A stretch of DNA of 64,000 nt, from positions 1,036,001 to 1,100,000 of the forward strand of contig BSBK01001870.1 in assembly GCA_027943335.1 (NCBI GenBank), written 5' to 3'. Positions 33,377 through 46,055 of this stretch are shown piece after piece; the stretch's first letter is position 1, and each line of letters starts with the position of its first letter. Under the pieces are notes generated by a model. That model saw only the letters and a list, made by a program, of their open reading frames with translations. It was not told where the DNA came from and searched no databases. Both the position numbers and the translations under genes were made by a program. Source of the DNA: Chamaecyparis obtusa (taxonomy: Eukaryota > Streptophyta > Pinopsida > Cupressales > Cupressaceae).

Positions 33377-34447
33377 GAAGAAAGAGATCATAAGATTTTT
33401 TTAGATTTTGTTAAAAAATTGAACAAGGTGTATTTTCAAAGCATCCTACTTTCATCTTTCTTATGTATTCCCATATGTTACATTATTTAAAAATATTTTT
33501 TTAATTAAATCTAATATCGGTTTTATACTTTTTGATGTCAAGTGAAATGAATAGTTTGGATGGTGAATGTTCGGGGTAAATCAACCAATTTGTTGCTACC
33601 TACTTCTTCATGTAAGTTTCTTTCACCATCCATTCATATTCTGTAGTGAAATGAAATTAGAGAAAAATAAAATATGTTCTAAATGAAATTTTAATAAAAA
33701 TTTAGGTCTCACATGGCTATCCAAATGTGTAGGTACGTGGGTTTAGGAAAAGTCACATTTCACTCATGATGTCAATTAGGCTTCCAAATCAAATCTAAAG
33801 GTGCTATAAGGTCATGTATCAAATAGCTTGGTGCCATGGAAGATGGAGAACTTGCCCATAACTATTGATGATGTTTCACCAATGTCAATGGTGCATACTC
33901 TATAGCCTTTATAATTGCTATATTTGTATGTATTTAAAATAATGGAAATACCCTCTAGGAGCTTGAATGAGACCAATTAGGTTGTCCCAATACAAGTTGA
34001 TTTTTGGTGTTAACCGTTGAAGGTAGAATAGAGTTTGTGTAGCCATGGTGTAACCCTCCATTGCACCATTAATTTGTATCCTATTTAAACTTTGTATGAT
34101 AATACAAAACTTGATAAATTGTAGAAGCTTCTTTATGGACATATTAAGTTATAAAAATAATACAAGGATAGATACATATGAAAATAAATCTATAAAACTA
34201 ACCAATATAGACCCATAAATAATAGGCTTTCAAATTTGAACATGCTTTGTATATTAAATTTAGATGAAATATTTGAGTATGTCTTGGAGACAATACAATG
34301 GAAACATAAAACACCTGGATCCTGGACTGATATTGTATGTGTATTATATTTCAAAACTTACAAATTTTAAAATATTTTATTTGAGAACTCCTAAAAGTTA
34401 GTATTATCCTACTATACTCTCATCATGTAATAATTTTTGAAGAAAGT
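33377..34447. other. Intergenic sequence before the satellite
   Basis: No supported gene; the 74-codon frame on the minus strand at 33918-34142 has no signature. Nothing marks the left boundary of the satellite other than the first recognisable unit. Confidence 0.4.
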
Positions 34448-37400
34448 TATTCTCATTGAACGGTTCACTAATTCGATGATCCACAACCTTCAAATGACTT
34501 GTTGTGAGATTGTAGCCGATTCTCATTGAATGGTTGACCAATTGGGCGATCTACAACCTCATATCTTCTTGTAATGCAATTGTAGTTGATTCTCATCGAA
34601 TGGTTGGCCGATTTGGCAATCTACAACCTCAAAACAACTTGTAATGTGATTGTAGTTGATTCTCATCAAACGGTTGACCAATTTGGTGATCTAAAACCTC
34701 AGAATAGCTTGTTATGAGATTGTAGTTTATTCTCATCGAATAGTTGACTGATTCGGTGATCTGCAACCTCAGAACATCTTGTTATGCAATTGTAGTTGAT
34801 TCTCATCGAACAGTTGATTGATTTGGCAATCTACAACCTTAGAACAACTTGTTATGAGATTGTAGTTGTTCTCATTGAACAGTTGATTGATTTGGTGATC
34901 TTCAACCACATAATGACTTGTTATGTGATTCTAGTTGATTCTCATAGAATGGTTGACCGATTCGGTGATCTGCAACCTCATAACAACTTGTTATGAGATT
35001 GTAGCTAATTCTCATCAAATGGTTCACCGATTTATTGATCAACAACCTCAGAATGACTTGTTATGTGATTATAGCTAATTCTCATTGAACGGTTGACCGA
35101 TTAGGTGACTTGCAACCTTAGAAAAACTTGTTATATGATTGTAGCTAATTCTCATCAAACGGTTGACCCATTCAGTGATCTGTAAACTCAGAACAACCTG
35201 TCATGCAATTATAGCAGATTCTCATCAAATAGTTGATCGATTCTATGACCTGCAGCCTCAGAATGGTTTGTTATGTGATTGTAACTAATTATCATTGAAT
35301 AGTTGATCAATTTGATGATCTACAACCTTAAAATGGTAATTATGTGATTGTAGATGATTCTCATTAAATGGTTGATAGATTCGGCGATCTGCAACCTCAG
35401 AACAACATGTTATGTGATTGTAGTTGATTCTCATTGAATGGTTGACCATTTTGGCGGTTTGTAACCTCAGAATGCCTTGTTATGTGATTAAAGTTGATTC
35501 TCATTGAATGGTTGACTGATTTAGCAATCTGCAACCTCATAACAACTTTTTGTGTGATTGTATCCAATTCTCATCAAATAATTGACCAATTCGACGATCT
35601 ACAACCTCAAAAGGCCTTGTTATGAGATTGTAGCTAATTCTCATTGAACAGTTGACTGATTCAGTGACCTGCAACCTCAAAATGACTTATTATACGATTG
35701 TAGCTGATTCTCATTGAATGGTTGGCCGATTTGGTGATCTATAAACTAAGAATGACTTGTTATAAGATTGTAGTTGATTCTCATAGAATGGTTGATCGAT
35801 CTGGTGATCTAAAATGTCAGAACAACTTGTTATGTGATTCTAGCTTATTCTCATCAAACACTTTAATGATTCGACAATCTATAACCTCATAATGACTTGT
35901 TATGTGATTGTAGCTAATTCTCATTGAAAGGTTAACCGATTCGATGATATGCAACCTTATAATAGTTTATTGTGTGATTGTATCTAATTTGCATTGAACA
36001 GTTGACTGATTCGGTGATATGTAACCTTAAAATAACTTGTTATGTGATTGTAGCTAATTCTCATCGAATGGTTGACCAATTCAATAATCTGCAACCTCAA
36101 AATAACTTGTTATGTGATTGTAGTTGATTCTCATCAAACAGTTGGTCGATTTGGCAATCTAAAACCTCTGAAAGGCTTATTATATGATTATAGTTGATTC
36201 TCATCGAACGGTTGACTGATTCAGTGAAATGTAACCTAAAAATGGCTTGTTATACAATTATAGTTGATTTTCATCAAATGATTGACCGATTAAGATATTT
36301 ACAACCTCACAACGACTTGTTATGTGATTGTGGTTGACTCTCATCGAATGGTTGATCGATTTGATGATATGCAACCTCAAAATGACTTATTATGAGATTG
36401 TAGTTGATTTTCATTGAATGGTTTACTGATTCAACAATCTATAAAATCAGACCAACTTGTTATGCGATTGTAGCTAATTCTAAGTAAATGGTTGACCGAT
36501 TTGGTGATCTGCAACCTCAAAATGGATTGTCATACAATTGTAGCTGATTTTCATCGAATGGTTGACTGATTTAATGATATGCAACCTCAAAACAACTTGT
36601 TATGAGATTGTATCTCATTTTCATCAAACAGTTGACCGATTTAGTGATCTACAATGTCAGAATGGCTTGCTATACAATTGTAGTTGATTTTCATCAAATA
36701 GTTGATAGATTCAATAATTTGCAACCTTAGATCGACTTGTTATTTGATTGTAGTTGATTCTCATCAAATGGTTGACTGATTTGATGATCTGCAACCTTAG
36801 AATGACTTGTTATGTGATTGAATCTGATTCACATCAAATGGTTGAGAGATTCGATGATATGAAACCTCAAAATGACTTATTATGAGATTATAGCTTATTC
36901 TCATAGAAAGGTTGACCGATTTGGTGATGTGCAACCTCAGAATGACTTGTTATGTAATTGTAGTTGATTCTAATAGAATGGTTGACTGATTTGGTGATTT
37001 TCAACCTTAAAAGGCCTTGTTATGTGATTGTAGTTGATTCTCATCAAATGGTTGATCGATTCAGCGATTCACAACCTCAAAACAACTTGTTATGCGATTA
37101 TAGTTTATTCTCATCGAATAGTTGACTGATTTGACGATCACCAATTCAATGATTTGTAACCTTAGAATGACTTGTTATACGATTGTGGTTGATTCTCATC
37201 AAATGGATGACTAATTCAATGATCATCAACATCAGAACAACGTGTTATGAGATTGTAGCTAATTCTCATTGAATGATTGGCTGATTCAGTGATCTACAAC
37301 CTCAGAATGACTTGTTATGCAATTATAGTTTATTCTCATCAAATAGTTGAATGATTTGGTGATCTGCAATGTCAGAATGACTTGTTATGAGATTATAGTT

Positions 37401-38413
37401 GATTCTCATCAAACAGTTGACTGATTTAGGGATCTACAACCTCAGAACAAATTGTAATGCGATTGTAGTTGATTCTCGTTGAACAATTGATCAATTCGGT
37501 GATTTATAGCCACAAAATGACTTGTTATGTGATTATAGATGATTCTCATCGAATGGTTGACCGATTCAGTGATCTGCAACCTTAGAATGACTTTTTATGT
37601 AATTGTAGATGATTCTCATTGAATGATTGACTAATTTAGTGATCTACAACCTCAAAAAAGCTTGTTATGTGGTTGTAGCTGATTTCCATCGAACAATTGA
37701 TTGATTAAGAAATCTACAACCTTAGAATGACTTATTATGAGATTGTAGTTGATTCTCATCAAACAATTGACTGATTTAATGATTTGCAACCTTAGAATGA
37801 CTTGTTATTAGATTGTAGATGATTCACATTGAACGATTAACCGATTCGACTATTTGCATTCTCAGAACAAATTGTGAGTTTTTAGTTGATTCTCATCAAA
37901 TGATTGATCAATTTGATGATTTGCAACCTCATAACAACTTGTTAGATGATTGTAGTTGATTATCCTGAAACAGTTGACCGATCCAATGGTCTACAACCTC
38001 AGAACAATATGTTATGCGATTGTAGATGATTCTCATCAAATGATTGATTGATTTAGCAATTTCCAACCTCTGAATAGTTGGTTATATGATTGTAGATGAT
38101 TCTCATCGAATGGTTGACAGATTTGGTGATTTGCAACCTCAGAATTGCTTGTTATGAGATTGTAGCTGATTCTCATTGAATGATTGACTGATTCGATGAT
38201 ATGTAATGTTAGAATGGCTTGTTATGAGATTGTAGCTGATTCTCATGAAATCATTGACCGATCCAGTAATTTGCATGTTACAAGTGTGGTTATTGTTACA
38301 CCAAAAGATCAACCTATCAATACCTGATACAAATACTAGAATTATAGACTCCACAATAGGGGGTTAGTCTCTTGTCACAAATCTTGAGGGGAGTGTTGAC
38401 CATTTTGCCAAGA

Positions 38414-38424
38414 ATCTCCCCCTC
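38414..38424 (-). other. Polypurine tract of the TRIM
   Basis: On the minus strand GAGGGGGAGAT, directly upstream of the minus-strand 3' LTR (38276-38413). Confidence 0.8.
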
Positions 38425-38460
38425 AGCATTACCCTAGGGGATTCAAATATGTGACCAAGA

Positions 38461-38472
38461 TCTGATACCACT
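38461..38472 (-). other. Primer-binding site of the TRIM (initiator tRNA-Met)
   Basis: On the minus strand AG then TGGTATCAGA, two bases past the minus-strand 5' LTR (38473-38610). Ten bases match the usual initiator tRNA-Met site. Confidence 0.85.
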
Positions 38473-39858
38473 TGTTACAAGCGTGGTTGCCATTGCACCA
38501 AAAGATCAGCTTGTCAATGCCCGATATAACCACTATACTTATACCATCCAAATGAGGTGGTTAGTCCCTTGTCACAAATCTTGAGGGTAGTGCTGACTAT
38601 TTTACCAACATTATAATATTAGAATGGCTTGTTATGCAATTCTAGTTGATTCTCATCGAACTGTTTATTGATTCGATGATCTACAACCTCATGACAACTT
38701 GTTATGCAATTGTAGTTGATTCTCATTGAACCGTTGATCAGTTCAGTGATCTGCAACCCCAGAATGATTAATTATGTGATTGTAGTAAATTATCATCAAA
38801 GGGTTGACTAATTCAATAATATGCAACCTCAAAATGACTTGTTATGCGATTGCAGTTGATTCTAATTGAACAGTCGACCAATTTGGTGATCTTCAACCTC
38901 ATAATGACTTGTTATGTAATTGTAGTAGATTCTCATCGAACGGTTGACCAATTCAGTGATTTGCAAACTTAGAATGAATTGTTATGTAATTGTAGTTGAT
39001 TCTCATTGAACGTTTGACCTATTCAATAATCTACAACCTCAAAATGACTTTCTATGTGATTGTAGCATATTCTCATCAAATGGTTGACTGATTCGGTAAT
39101 CTGCAACCTCAAAATGACTTGTTATGCCATTGTAGCATATTCTCATCAAACGGTTAACCGATTTAATGATTTACAACCTTAGAATAGCTTGTTATGCTAT
39201 TGTAATTGATTCTCATCAAATGATTGACCAATTTGGTGATCCAAAACCTCAGAATGACTTGTAATGAGATTGTAGTTGATTCTCATCAAATGGTTGACTG
39301 ATTCAACAATCTGCAACCTCAAAATGACTTGTTATGTGATTGTAGCTAATTCTCATTGAACGCTTGATAAATTCCAAGATTTGCAACCTTAGAACAACTT
39401 AAATGAGATTTTACCTGATTCTCATCGAATGATTGACCGATTTGGTGATGTGCAACCTCAAAATGACTTATTGTGAGATTATAGCTAATTCTCATCGAAT
39501 TGTTGACCTATTTGGCAATCTAAAACCTTATAATGACTTGGTATGTGATTGTAGATGATTCTTATCAAACAATTGATTGATTCCACAATCTACACCCTTA
39601 GAATGACTTGTTATGAGATTGTAGCTTAGTCTCATCAAATAATTGACCATTTTGGTGATCTGCAGACTTGAAATAATTGTTATGTGATTATAACTGATTC
39701 GGATCAAAAAGTTGATGGATTCGGTGATCTACAACCTTAGAACGACTTGTTATATGATTGTAGCTGATTCTAATCAAATGATTGACCAATTCAGAGATCT
39801 GCAACCTCAAAATGACTTATTATGCAATTGTAGTTCATTTGCATCAAACAATTGACCA

Positions 39859-42440
39859 TGTGTGGTTAAATATTAGTATCAAATAGAAATACAACTAACC
39901 CTCAATAAACCATTAACTTAAGAAATTAGCTATATGAGTCCATATAAAATGAACCAACTAAACCCTCAAAAGCATCTTATTACTTCATAGTTGAAGTGAG
40001 TTCAATCCTTGTTATGATGCTCATTAGATTGGAATGAAGGATTAGTGACTTGACTACTCCAAAATGGAAGATTCAAATGCAATGCAAAACTAGAAATGAA
40101 CTAGAATGTAAGATTATCAATCCTAGAATGCGATAATTAAGCTAGAATGGATGGATAGAAACTAGTATTCTAAAATGAGAATGCAAGAAACTATACTATG
40201 ATAAACAATGCAAGAAAGTAAACTAGATTTAACAATGCAAAATTATGCTAAGAATGAAAGAGAGATATGAGAAACTAAGAACTAGGAATTCAAAATAGCA
40301 AGATTACTCTAAAATGCAAGAAAATGAGAATGCAAATAACTAAGATGCTCTGGATGGAACCCTTGAGACAAGCAAGAGCTTCCTTTTAAAGGAACTACCT
40401 CAAGAATGAAGGGTGGAGATTAAGGGGAAAACAATGTTAGGTAGAGATGAGTGGTGGGAAAGATCAATCCATGTGACAGGATTCAAGATTTTTGATTGGC
40501 TAAGCTTGATTGGAGAGTAAGACAAATAGAAAATCCCCTTTTAATTACCAATTAATCAAGATTAAGTTTTCAACAAAGTTCTTTTTTAATAAACGTGCTA
40601 AGACTATATTAAAGGTAAGTTTTTTATAATTAAATGATTTTTCAAGTTTAGAAATAATTTTAGGCTTAGAAATAATTTAATCATGCAAGGGGATTATCCA
40701 GGTTTCCTACATTATTATATATATTAAGTAGGCCTTTGAATTTTAGAATTTGTTTGAAGGCAATTTAATTGAGATTGGGGGCTTAGGTTCTACTAGACAA
40801 ATTTTAGGTGATTACATTTGCTTGTCTTTGAATTGATGTGCGAGCAACACATTGATTCAAAGAATAGATTGTAGGTAGATCAGAGAACAACCCGATGTGA
40901 AGTGATGATACTATTTCTGATTAGGAGAAACCAACTTTGAACTTGATCAAACGAAGATCGATAAAGAGACATTATGTCTTGACTTGATTGAGCAAAGACT
41001 AACAAGTGAGATGAGAGTATCCAACCTGATATGAAGTGATGAGACTGAATATCTATCAAAAGGGCTTGAGATATCTACCTTGAAGAGGATTCTGAGGAAT
41101 CTAATCACCTAATTGAGAGACAATATCAAATTGATATGAGTCCTGAAGAACTTGATATGCTCCAAGAATGATGTTAGATTGATATGGGTCCTAATGAACC
41201 TAACATGCCCCAAGAGATTAAATAGATGCATGTCCGAGTGACCTGATATGAAGTGATGAGATGACTCTTTCAGAGAAATATGAAGAATCTCAACTTGCTA
41301 TGGTTACTGATAAAGTTGAGAAGCCCCAAGCCATGAAGATAGAATTGATTTGTTGATTAGAATCAATTTGTAGAAAGAATATTTGTTATATTTCCATGCC
41401 CCCTTGAGATCGAAATCAAAATGAGGTAGAGGGATTAGAGCCCTATTTGATTGAAAGAATACTGATATAGATAAGGATCGATAAGATTAGGTTATCAAGA
41501 TGTGTAGAAAAGATTGAAGCACATTCAGAGCCATTTGGAGGTCTTGTTGACTAGATTTGACTAAAGTTTGACCAAGTTTGACAAAGGTTGACCAACATGA
41601 AATTACTTGGATTTGGTGAATTTGAATAAGATTGACCTCAAAGGTTTGATAAATGAAGGCAAAAGCGAGCAAGAAGTGATAGAGTTAATGATCAACTATG
41701 TTTGGCCAAGAAGGGTTGACTTTTCAATTTGACTAGGTAAACAATCTTGGATTTGATCATGAAAATGGATTTAGAATGTCAAAATTAGGCAGGAGTGTAG
41801 TTTTTGTGGGATTTTGACCACTTTGAAAATTAGGTCAAAACCTATAAAAGGGGCCCGAAGGAGTCATTCTCAAATCATTTGCTACAGTTGAATTTTGAGA
41901 GCCCAGATCCTTTTAGAGTGATAAAGATGTTGATTCTAGTCCAAAATCACTAATTCAAGCTCCAGAGATGCCACAATCGATCTCAGGCGTATGGTGCAGT
42001 AGTAAGTAATCAATCCCATCTCATTTTTTGATCAATTTTTATAGTTTTTAAGCTTTTTAGGTACATTTTTTATTTTCACCAGTAGTTTATTCATATGATA
42101 AAAGAATTGTATTGCATTCCTCTTTGAGGTTTATCATACAATAAAATGGTTAGAAAAAGTGTATCATCTCTAGTTTTGAGTTTGATTGTACAAGAAAGTC
42201 CCTCATATCATATGATACAAGGAACTGTATCATATTTGAAAACTATATCATCTCCCTTGTTGAGTTTCATCATATGATATTTGTGGGTCATCTCTTTCAT
42301 CGTACATGCTAAAAATGAGTTTTTTCCTTTGTAATTAATTTTGTGTCTTCTGTTGTAGCTTTGTAGTCTTTTAGAGATGCTGAATAGTTGATTTTTGATT
42401 TAGACCAATTATTGACATTTATCTTTTTTTTTTTCTATTT
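39859..42440 (+). other. Noncoding region between the satellite and the PMD remnant, with short repeats
   Basis: No coding frame. The words CC(T/C)GAT(A/G)TGAAGTGATGA recur near 40891, 41021 and 41241, and TTGATATG(A/G)GTCCT at 41131 and 41179 with a 48-bp offset. A TATA box at about 41845 and a pyrimidine tract followed by TTTTGCAG at about 42437-42445 suggest that the right part is a promoter, leader and intron of the PMD gene, or the LTR of an element that carries it. Confidence 0.4.
41845..41854 (+). promoter_or_regulatory. TATA box upstream of the PMD remnant
   Basis: CTATAAAAGGGG near 41844-41855, with about 600 bp of noncoding leader before the first PMD codons. The leader would include an intron ending in TTTTGCAG at 42438-42445. 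Confidence 0.45.
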
Positions 42441-42445
42441 TGCAG

Positions 42446-44370
42446 ATTCATCTTCCTGACCCAATTTTTAGATGTGCATATCCACAAGACCTTTGATTGG
42501 CTCAACTACTATCTCCTGATGACCTAGTCATACTTGATCGATGTGAGATGGGTAAGCTCCTCACACTTCATGATATTTGTATGAACCACAGATTGCTTAC
42601 AACACTAATAGAGCTCTTTTACTTTGAGCATAACACATTCCATCTACTAACAGGTGAGATCACTATGACACTCAAGGATGTGTACGATATGCTACGTCTT
42701 TTGGTTGTTGGCGAGATGATGTATTATGATCATGATCCTTCAAAGGGTATTGCAGCCATGTGGAGGATATTTGTTGATGATACAATCATGAAGGACCACA
42801 TATCATGGGACTACATGATTCAATAATATGGGCAAGAGTACCCATTGGCATGTATTTTGGCAAGATTGATAGGTTGTGTTGCGGTCCCCGATCGGAGCCA
42901 ACATGGATTTCAATCCAGATGGGGCCTCATATTGTATGATATGTCGACTCAGTGCCACAGGTTCAGTTGGGGAGCCTATTTACTATATCATATGTATCAT
43001 GAGTTGCATGAGATCATGTACCATGGTGGGAGGAGTATGATAGTCAAGATTATATTACTTTAGATCTAGGTATGAGAGCACATTCCTATTGCATACCATG
43101 TTGCACAGGCTACTTGAGGAGAGAGTATGTCATATATTTATTCTTTATATCGACTACATTCATCATCCCAGTTTGTTCAAGACCTAATTTTGGTGGCATC
43201 AGTTTGATGACATGACCACAGTAGTATGATGACCTTAATTAGGTTGTGAGAGGTGGTTAGGCTCTGCCCATGAGTATTCATGCATGTTTAGTAGTAGACC
43301 ATTGATTGGTAGGTAAGTCCCTTATTATTTCTAATGCATTGTCAATATTGTAATTTCTTTCTTGATATATGCTTGTTCTTTCTGAATTATGAGATGTACC
43401 ATATGTCTTGCAGGAGTGCTCCCATAGTGGAGTGATTTTGCATTAACCATGTTTGGCATCAATTTGAGAAACATCGGGATACATCCACTGAGTTCATGGC
43501 CTATGCCCACTATGCTGATGAGGAGGCTGATTAGGGGCCTTGACTTGTATATGTTGTCACAGTTCAAGAGCTATGTGATCTAGTAGGAGTGGAATGGGAT
43601 TACCTTCTAGCCATTATAGATGCAGGGGTGACACCAGTATTTCGCCAGTCTTGTATTGATCACCCCTTCCCTCATTTCATAGTGACCACCCTAAGATGAT
43701 GATGATGATACCACTGATGAGATGCAGAGGGGAGGTGTTATTTTGGGTTAGGGTGGGAGACCATGAGGACTTGCAGGGACCAATACCATTCAGGCACTAG
43801 TATCTGGTCAATAGAGACCTGGGGGAGAGAGGGCATCTCTCAGAGCTGTGGGGATGGAAATGGAAACTAAGGAGGATGTGGAGGAGGATGAGGGGGAAAT
43901 ATTGGTTAGGAAGAAGGTGGATAGAGTCTACCTCCTTTGGAGAGATAGGAAAGGCAAGCCGGTGGGGATGACTCTGGGGCTAGAGAGGAGGATACACTGA
44001 CACAAGCTCAACCTGTAGAGGCACCAAGAGCTAAGGGAGAAGAGGGTAGGGATGCTCAATTTATGGAAGACTTGGTAGATTCCAAGACACAATGAGAGGT
44101 AGAAGAGGTTGAGCTATGGTTGGTAGAGAAATACATGAATTTCCTACTCTAAGCACTTCAAAGTTCATAGAAAACTCCCACCTACCAGGCCTCATAGACA
44201 ACTCACTATTATGCACTGTATATTAGGGCATTTCTAGCTGGAGTGAGAGTGTCATCTTATTCATAGTTTTATGCCTAGTCTGATGGGGTCATACCAGTGC
44301 CACCACTAGCAAGAGAAGATGCCCCTTCTCCACCTTAATATCTGGTGGAGGGAGGGAGTCAGTCCTGATT
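42446..44370 (+). pseudogene. Plant mobile domain (PMD, aminotransferase-like) protein remnant
   Basis: After a likely 3' splice site (TTTTGCAG ending at 42445), codons give DPIFRCAYPQDL and the frame 42497-42826. That frame contains MNHRLLTTLIELF, NTFHLLTGEITMTLKDV and LRLLVVGE, the hallmark of the plant mobile domain (residues about 31-75). The domain continues in 42845-43063 with ARLIGCVAV and SWGAYLLYHMYHEL. Further decayed parts run to about 43700; an Asp-rich and then Arg/Glu-rich tail to about 44370 follows. PMD proteins such as MAIN act in transposon silencing, and many copies are carried by mobile elements. Stops and frame changes after 42826 make this copy nonfunctional. Confidence 0.75.
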
Positions 44371-44483
44371 CCCCTTCTTGTCTTATCCCTTTCTTCTCAC
44401 ATTTTTTATTGTACTCTATTTGACATATCTACATTGAGGATGCACCATTTTTGTATTTGAGATACTAATTTTTGAGATATATG
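44371..44483. other. 3' flank of the PMD remnant, target of the copia insertion
   Basis: AT-rich, no coding signal. Ends in ATATG (44479-44483), one half of the target duplication; the other half is ATATA at 52369-52373. Confidence 0.5.
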
Positions 44484-46040
44484 TGCTAGAATGATTTTAG
44501 AATAACTGAGGGGGGTGAATCAATTATCCTTAGGTCCAGATGTACCAATAAAACTTTTTAACTCTTCAACCAACTTAGATCTATTCAGCAATCCACTCAG
44601 TCTCTATAGAATATATCAGTAACATAAAACTTGCAGTCCACTGTCCAAAAGTAATCAACTTGTAGAATAAAAAGCTTTTAACAACATAACATATCAAATA
44701 ACATTCACACAAGTATGACACTAAGATTAAATGTGAAAACCCAATATGGGAAAAACCACCAGTAACATGCTACTAAATTTTTGCTCTTTTGAAGTGAGCT
44801 CTATGAGAAGCCAACCCTGTTAAAGGTTACAATACACACTATTAGGTGTGACCATGTTAAAGGATGTAATCACCCTGTTAGGAGTGGCTTGGTTAGAGGG
44901 ATTAAGAATGTCCCATTAGAATGTCACCTTGATTAAAGGTTTACAAAATGACTATTAGGTCAACCTTGATTAAAGGATTTTAACTAATAAAATGGTTAGA
45001 AAGAAATAGTAGGTTATGATCTGAAATATACAAATCACTTTGCAAATATAGATCCAATAAGCTCATATGTTGATTTACTGACTAGCCTTCATTACCATCT
45101 CCATCTTTGATCTGCTCAAAAATCCCTTTAAGTAATCACCTCAACTTTGTTCAACTCTTCATAGTTGTTATAAGCCTTCTACTTAAGTTCTCCAGTCAAT
45201 AACATCAACCTCATCTACACTACATAACCCAAAATTAGGTCATCCTTATACCTCCTTGATTATGTAGCTTAATATTTTGTTGCTTAATCTCTTCTATAGA
45301 TCTTTGGTTTAGGTCAGAATCATCGAATCCTTTCATCATTTTATTCTCCTCCTTATCCTTCTAGATACTTCTCAAAACTTCTCCTTGAATCCATAAGAAA
45401 ATAGTTTACCATACATTAAATTCGTTAATTCATTCATCATAAATATTCAATATGTTTTACATATCCCAAGATTTCAACTATGTCGGCTAGAAATCTCAAT
45501 TCCTTCACAAACTATAAATTAATGACACTCAATCAATATTGTGTTCTTCTGTTCGGTCATCACTGGATAACTCATTCATCACTAAAACTTTTCTTCTCAG
45601 AAAAAATTGTCTTCGCTCGGTTAATTCTTTGCTACTCAACAATTGCTAATGCTCAGTTGACACTAAAATTTTCTCATCTTATACGGGTGCTCGATCGACA
45701 GTAGCATCACTTGGCTTAAACTAAATTTCTTCACTGTTGCTCGATTAAGCCTATGCTTCCAAACTTTCTTTCCTCATTTCTTCTATGCTTCAAATCAACC
45801 AAGTTCTTCACTTAGTGTTATAGATAAACAACACCTTATCTTTCCAATGTGCCAACTAATAAAGTACTCATTGTAGTTCCTCATAACTCAACCTTTCACT
45901 AGGTCTTCTTGTTATCTCCTCTTTTCAAATCCTCTTCATCAATCAAAAGATATGGTACTTTACTAGATAGAAATTGTCTCACCAGTTAAGGTTTGACATC
46001 AATGAAAATATAACAATTATTTCAATTGTAGTTTCCAACA
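44484..46040 (-). repeat. 3' LTR of the minus-strand copia element
   Basis: In plus coordinates it runs from TGCTAGAATG to TTTCCAACA; the second base pair of the conserved TGTTAGAATG has changed. 1557 bp, matching the other LTR in length. Confidence 0.93.
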
Positions 46041-46055
46041 AATTCCCTCTTTGGC
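46041..46055 (-). other. Polypurine tract of the minus-strand copia element
   Basis: GCCAAAGAGGGAATT on the minus strand, immediately before the 3' LTR. Confidence 0.85.

Larger units (their letters stand above)
38276..38610 (-). mobile_element. TRIM (terminal-repeat retrotransposon in miniature)
   Basis: Two direct repeats of 138 bp (38276-38413 and 38473-38610) enclose 59 bp. Both start TGTTACAAG and end in CCAACA or the decayed CCAAGA. The inner segment reads on the minus strand as a primer-binding site TGGTATCAGA next to the right repeat, and a polypurine tract GAGGGGGAGAT next to the left one. The flanks TTGCA (38271-38275) and TTATA (38611-38615) align to the same satellite position, a decayed 5-bp target duplication. 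The repeats are roughly three-quarters identical, so the insertion is old. It has no coding capacity, so it needed enzymes from other elements. Confidence 0.88.
34448..39858. repeat. 70-bp satellite array, about 72 units
   Basis: Head-to-tail units of 70 bp, all in one orientation, each starting TTCTCATCGAA-like and including GGTTGACCGATT, CAACCTCAGAA and CTTGTTATG blocks. The first six units measured are 70 bp, give or take one base. The array ends abruptly near 39858 and is interrupted by a TRIM at 38276-38610. Units differ mainly at eight CpG positions that appear as CG, TG or CA. Open frames within the array are by-products of the repeat. Function is unknown; a heterochromatic satellite is the simplest reading. 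Confidence 0.95.

Noticed and set aside
34796..34996. 66-codon frame with internal repeats within the satellite
   Set aside because: It is a by-product of the 70-bp repeat; the unit length is not a multiple of three and neighbouring units do not keep the frame.
38276..38610. Cassandra-type TRIM with a 5S rRNA-like LTR
   Set aside because: No 5S rRNA internal promoter boxes (A box, intermediate element, C box) could be seen in the 138-bp repeats.
34448..39858. CRISPR-like regular repeat
   Set aside because: The units are contiguous 70-bp tandem copies with no unique spacers, all parts vary in the same way, and the genome is a plant's.
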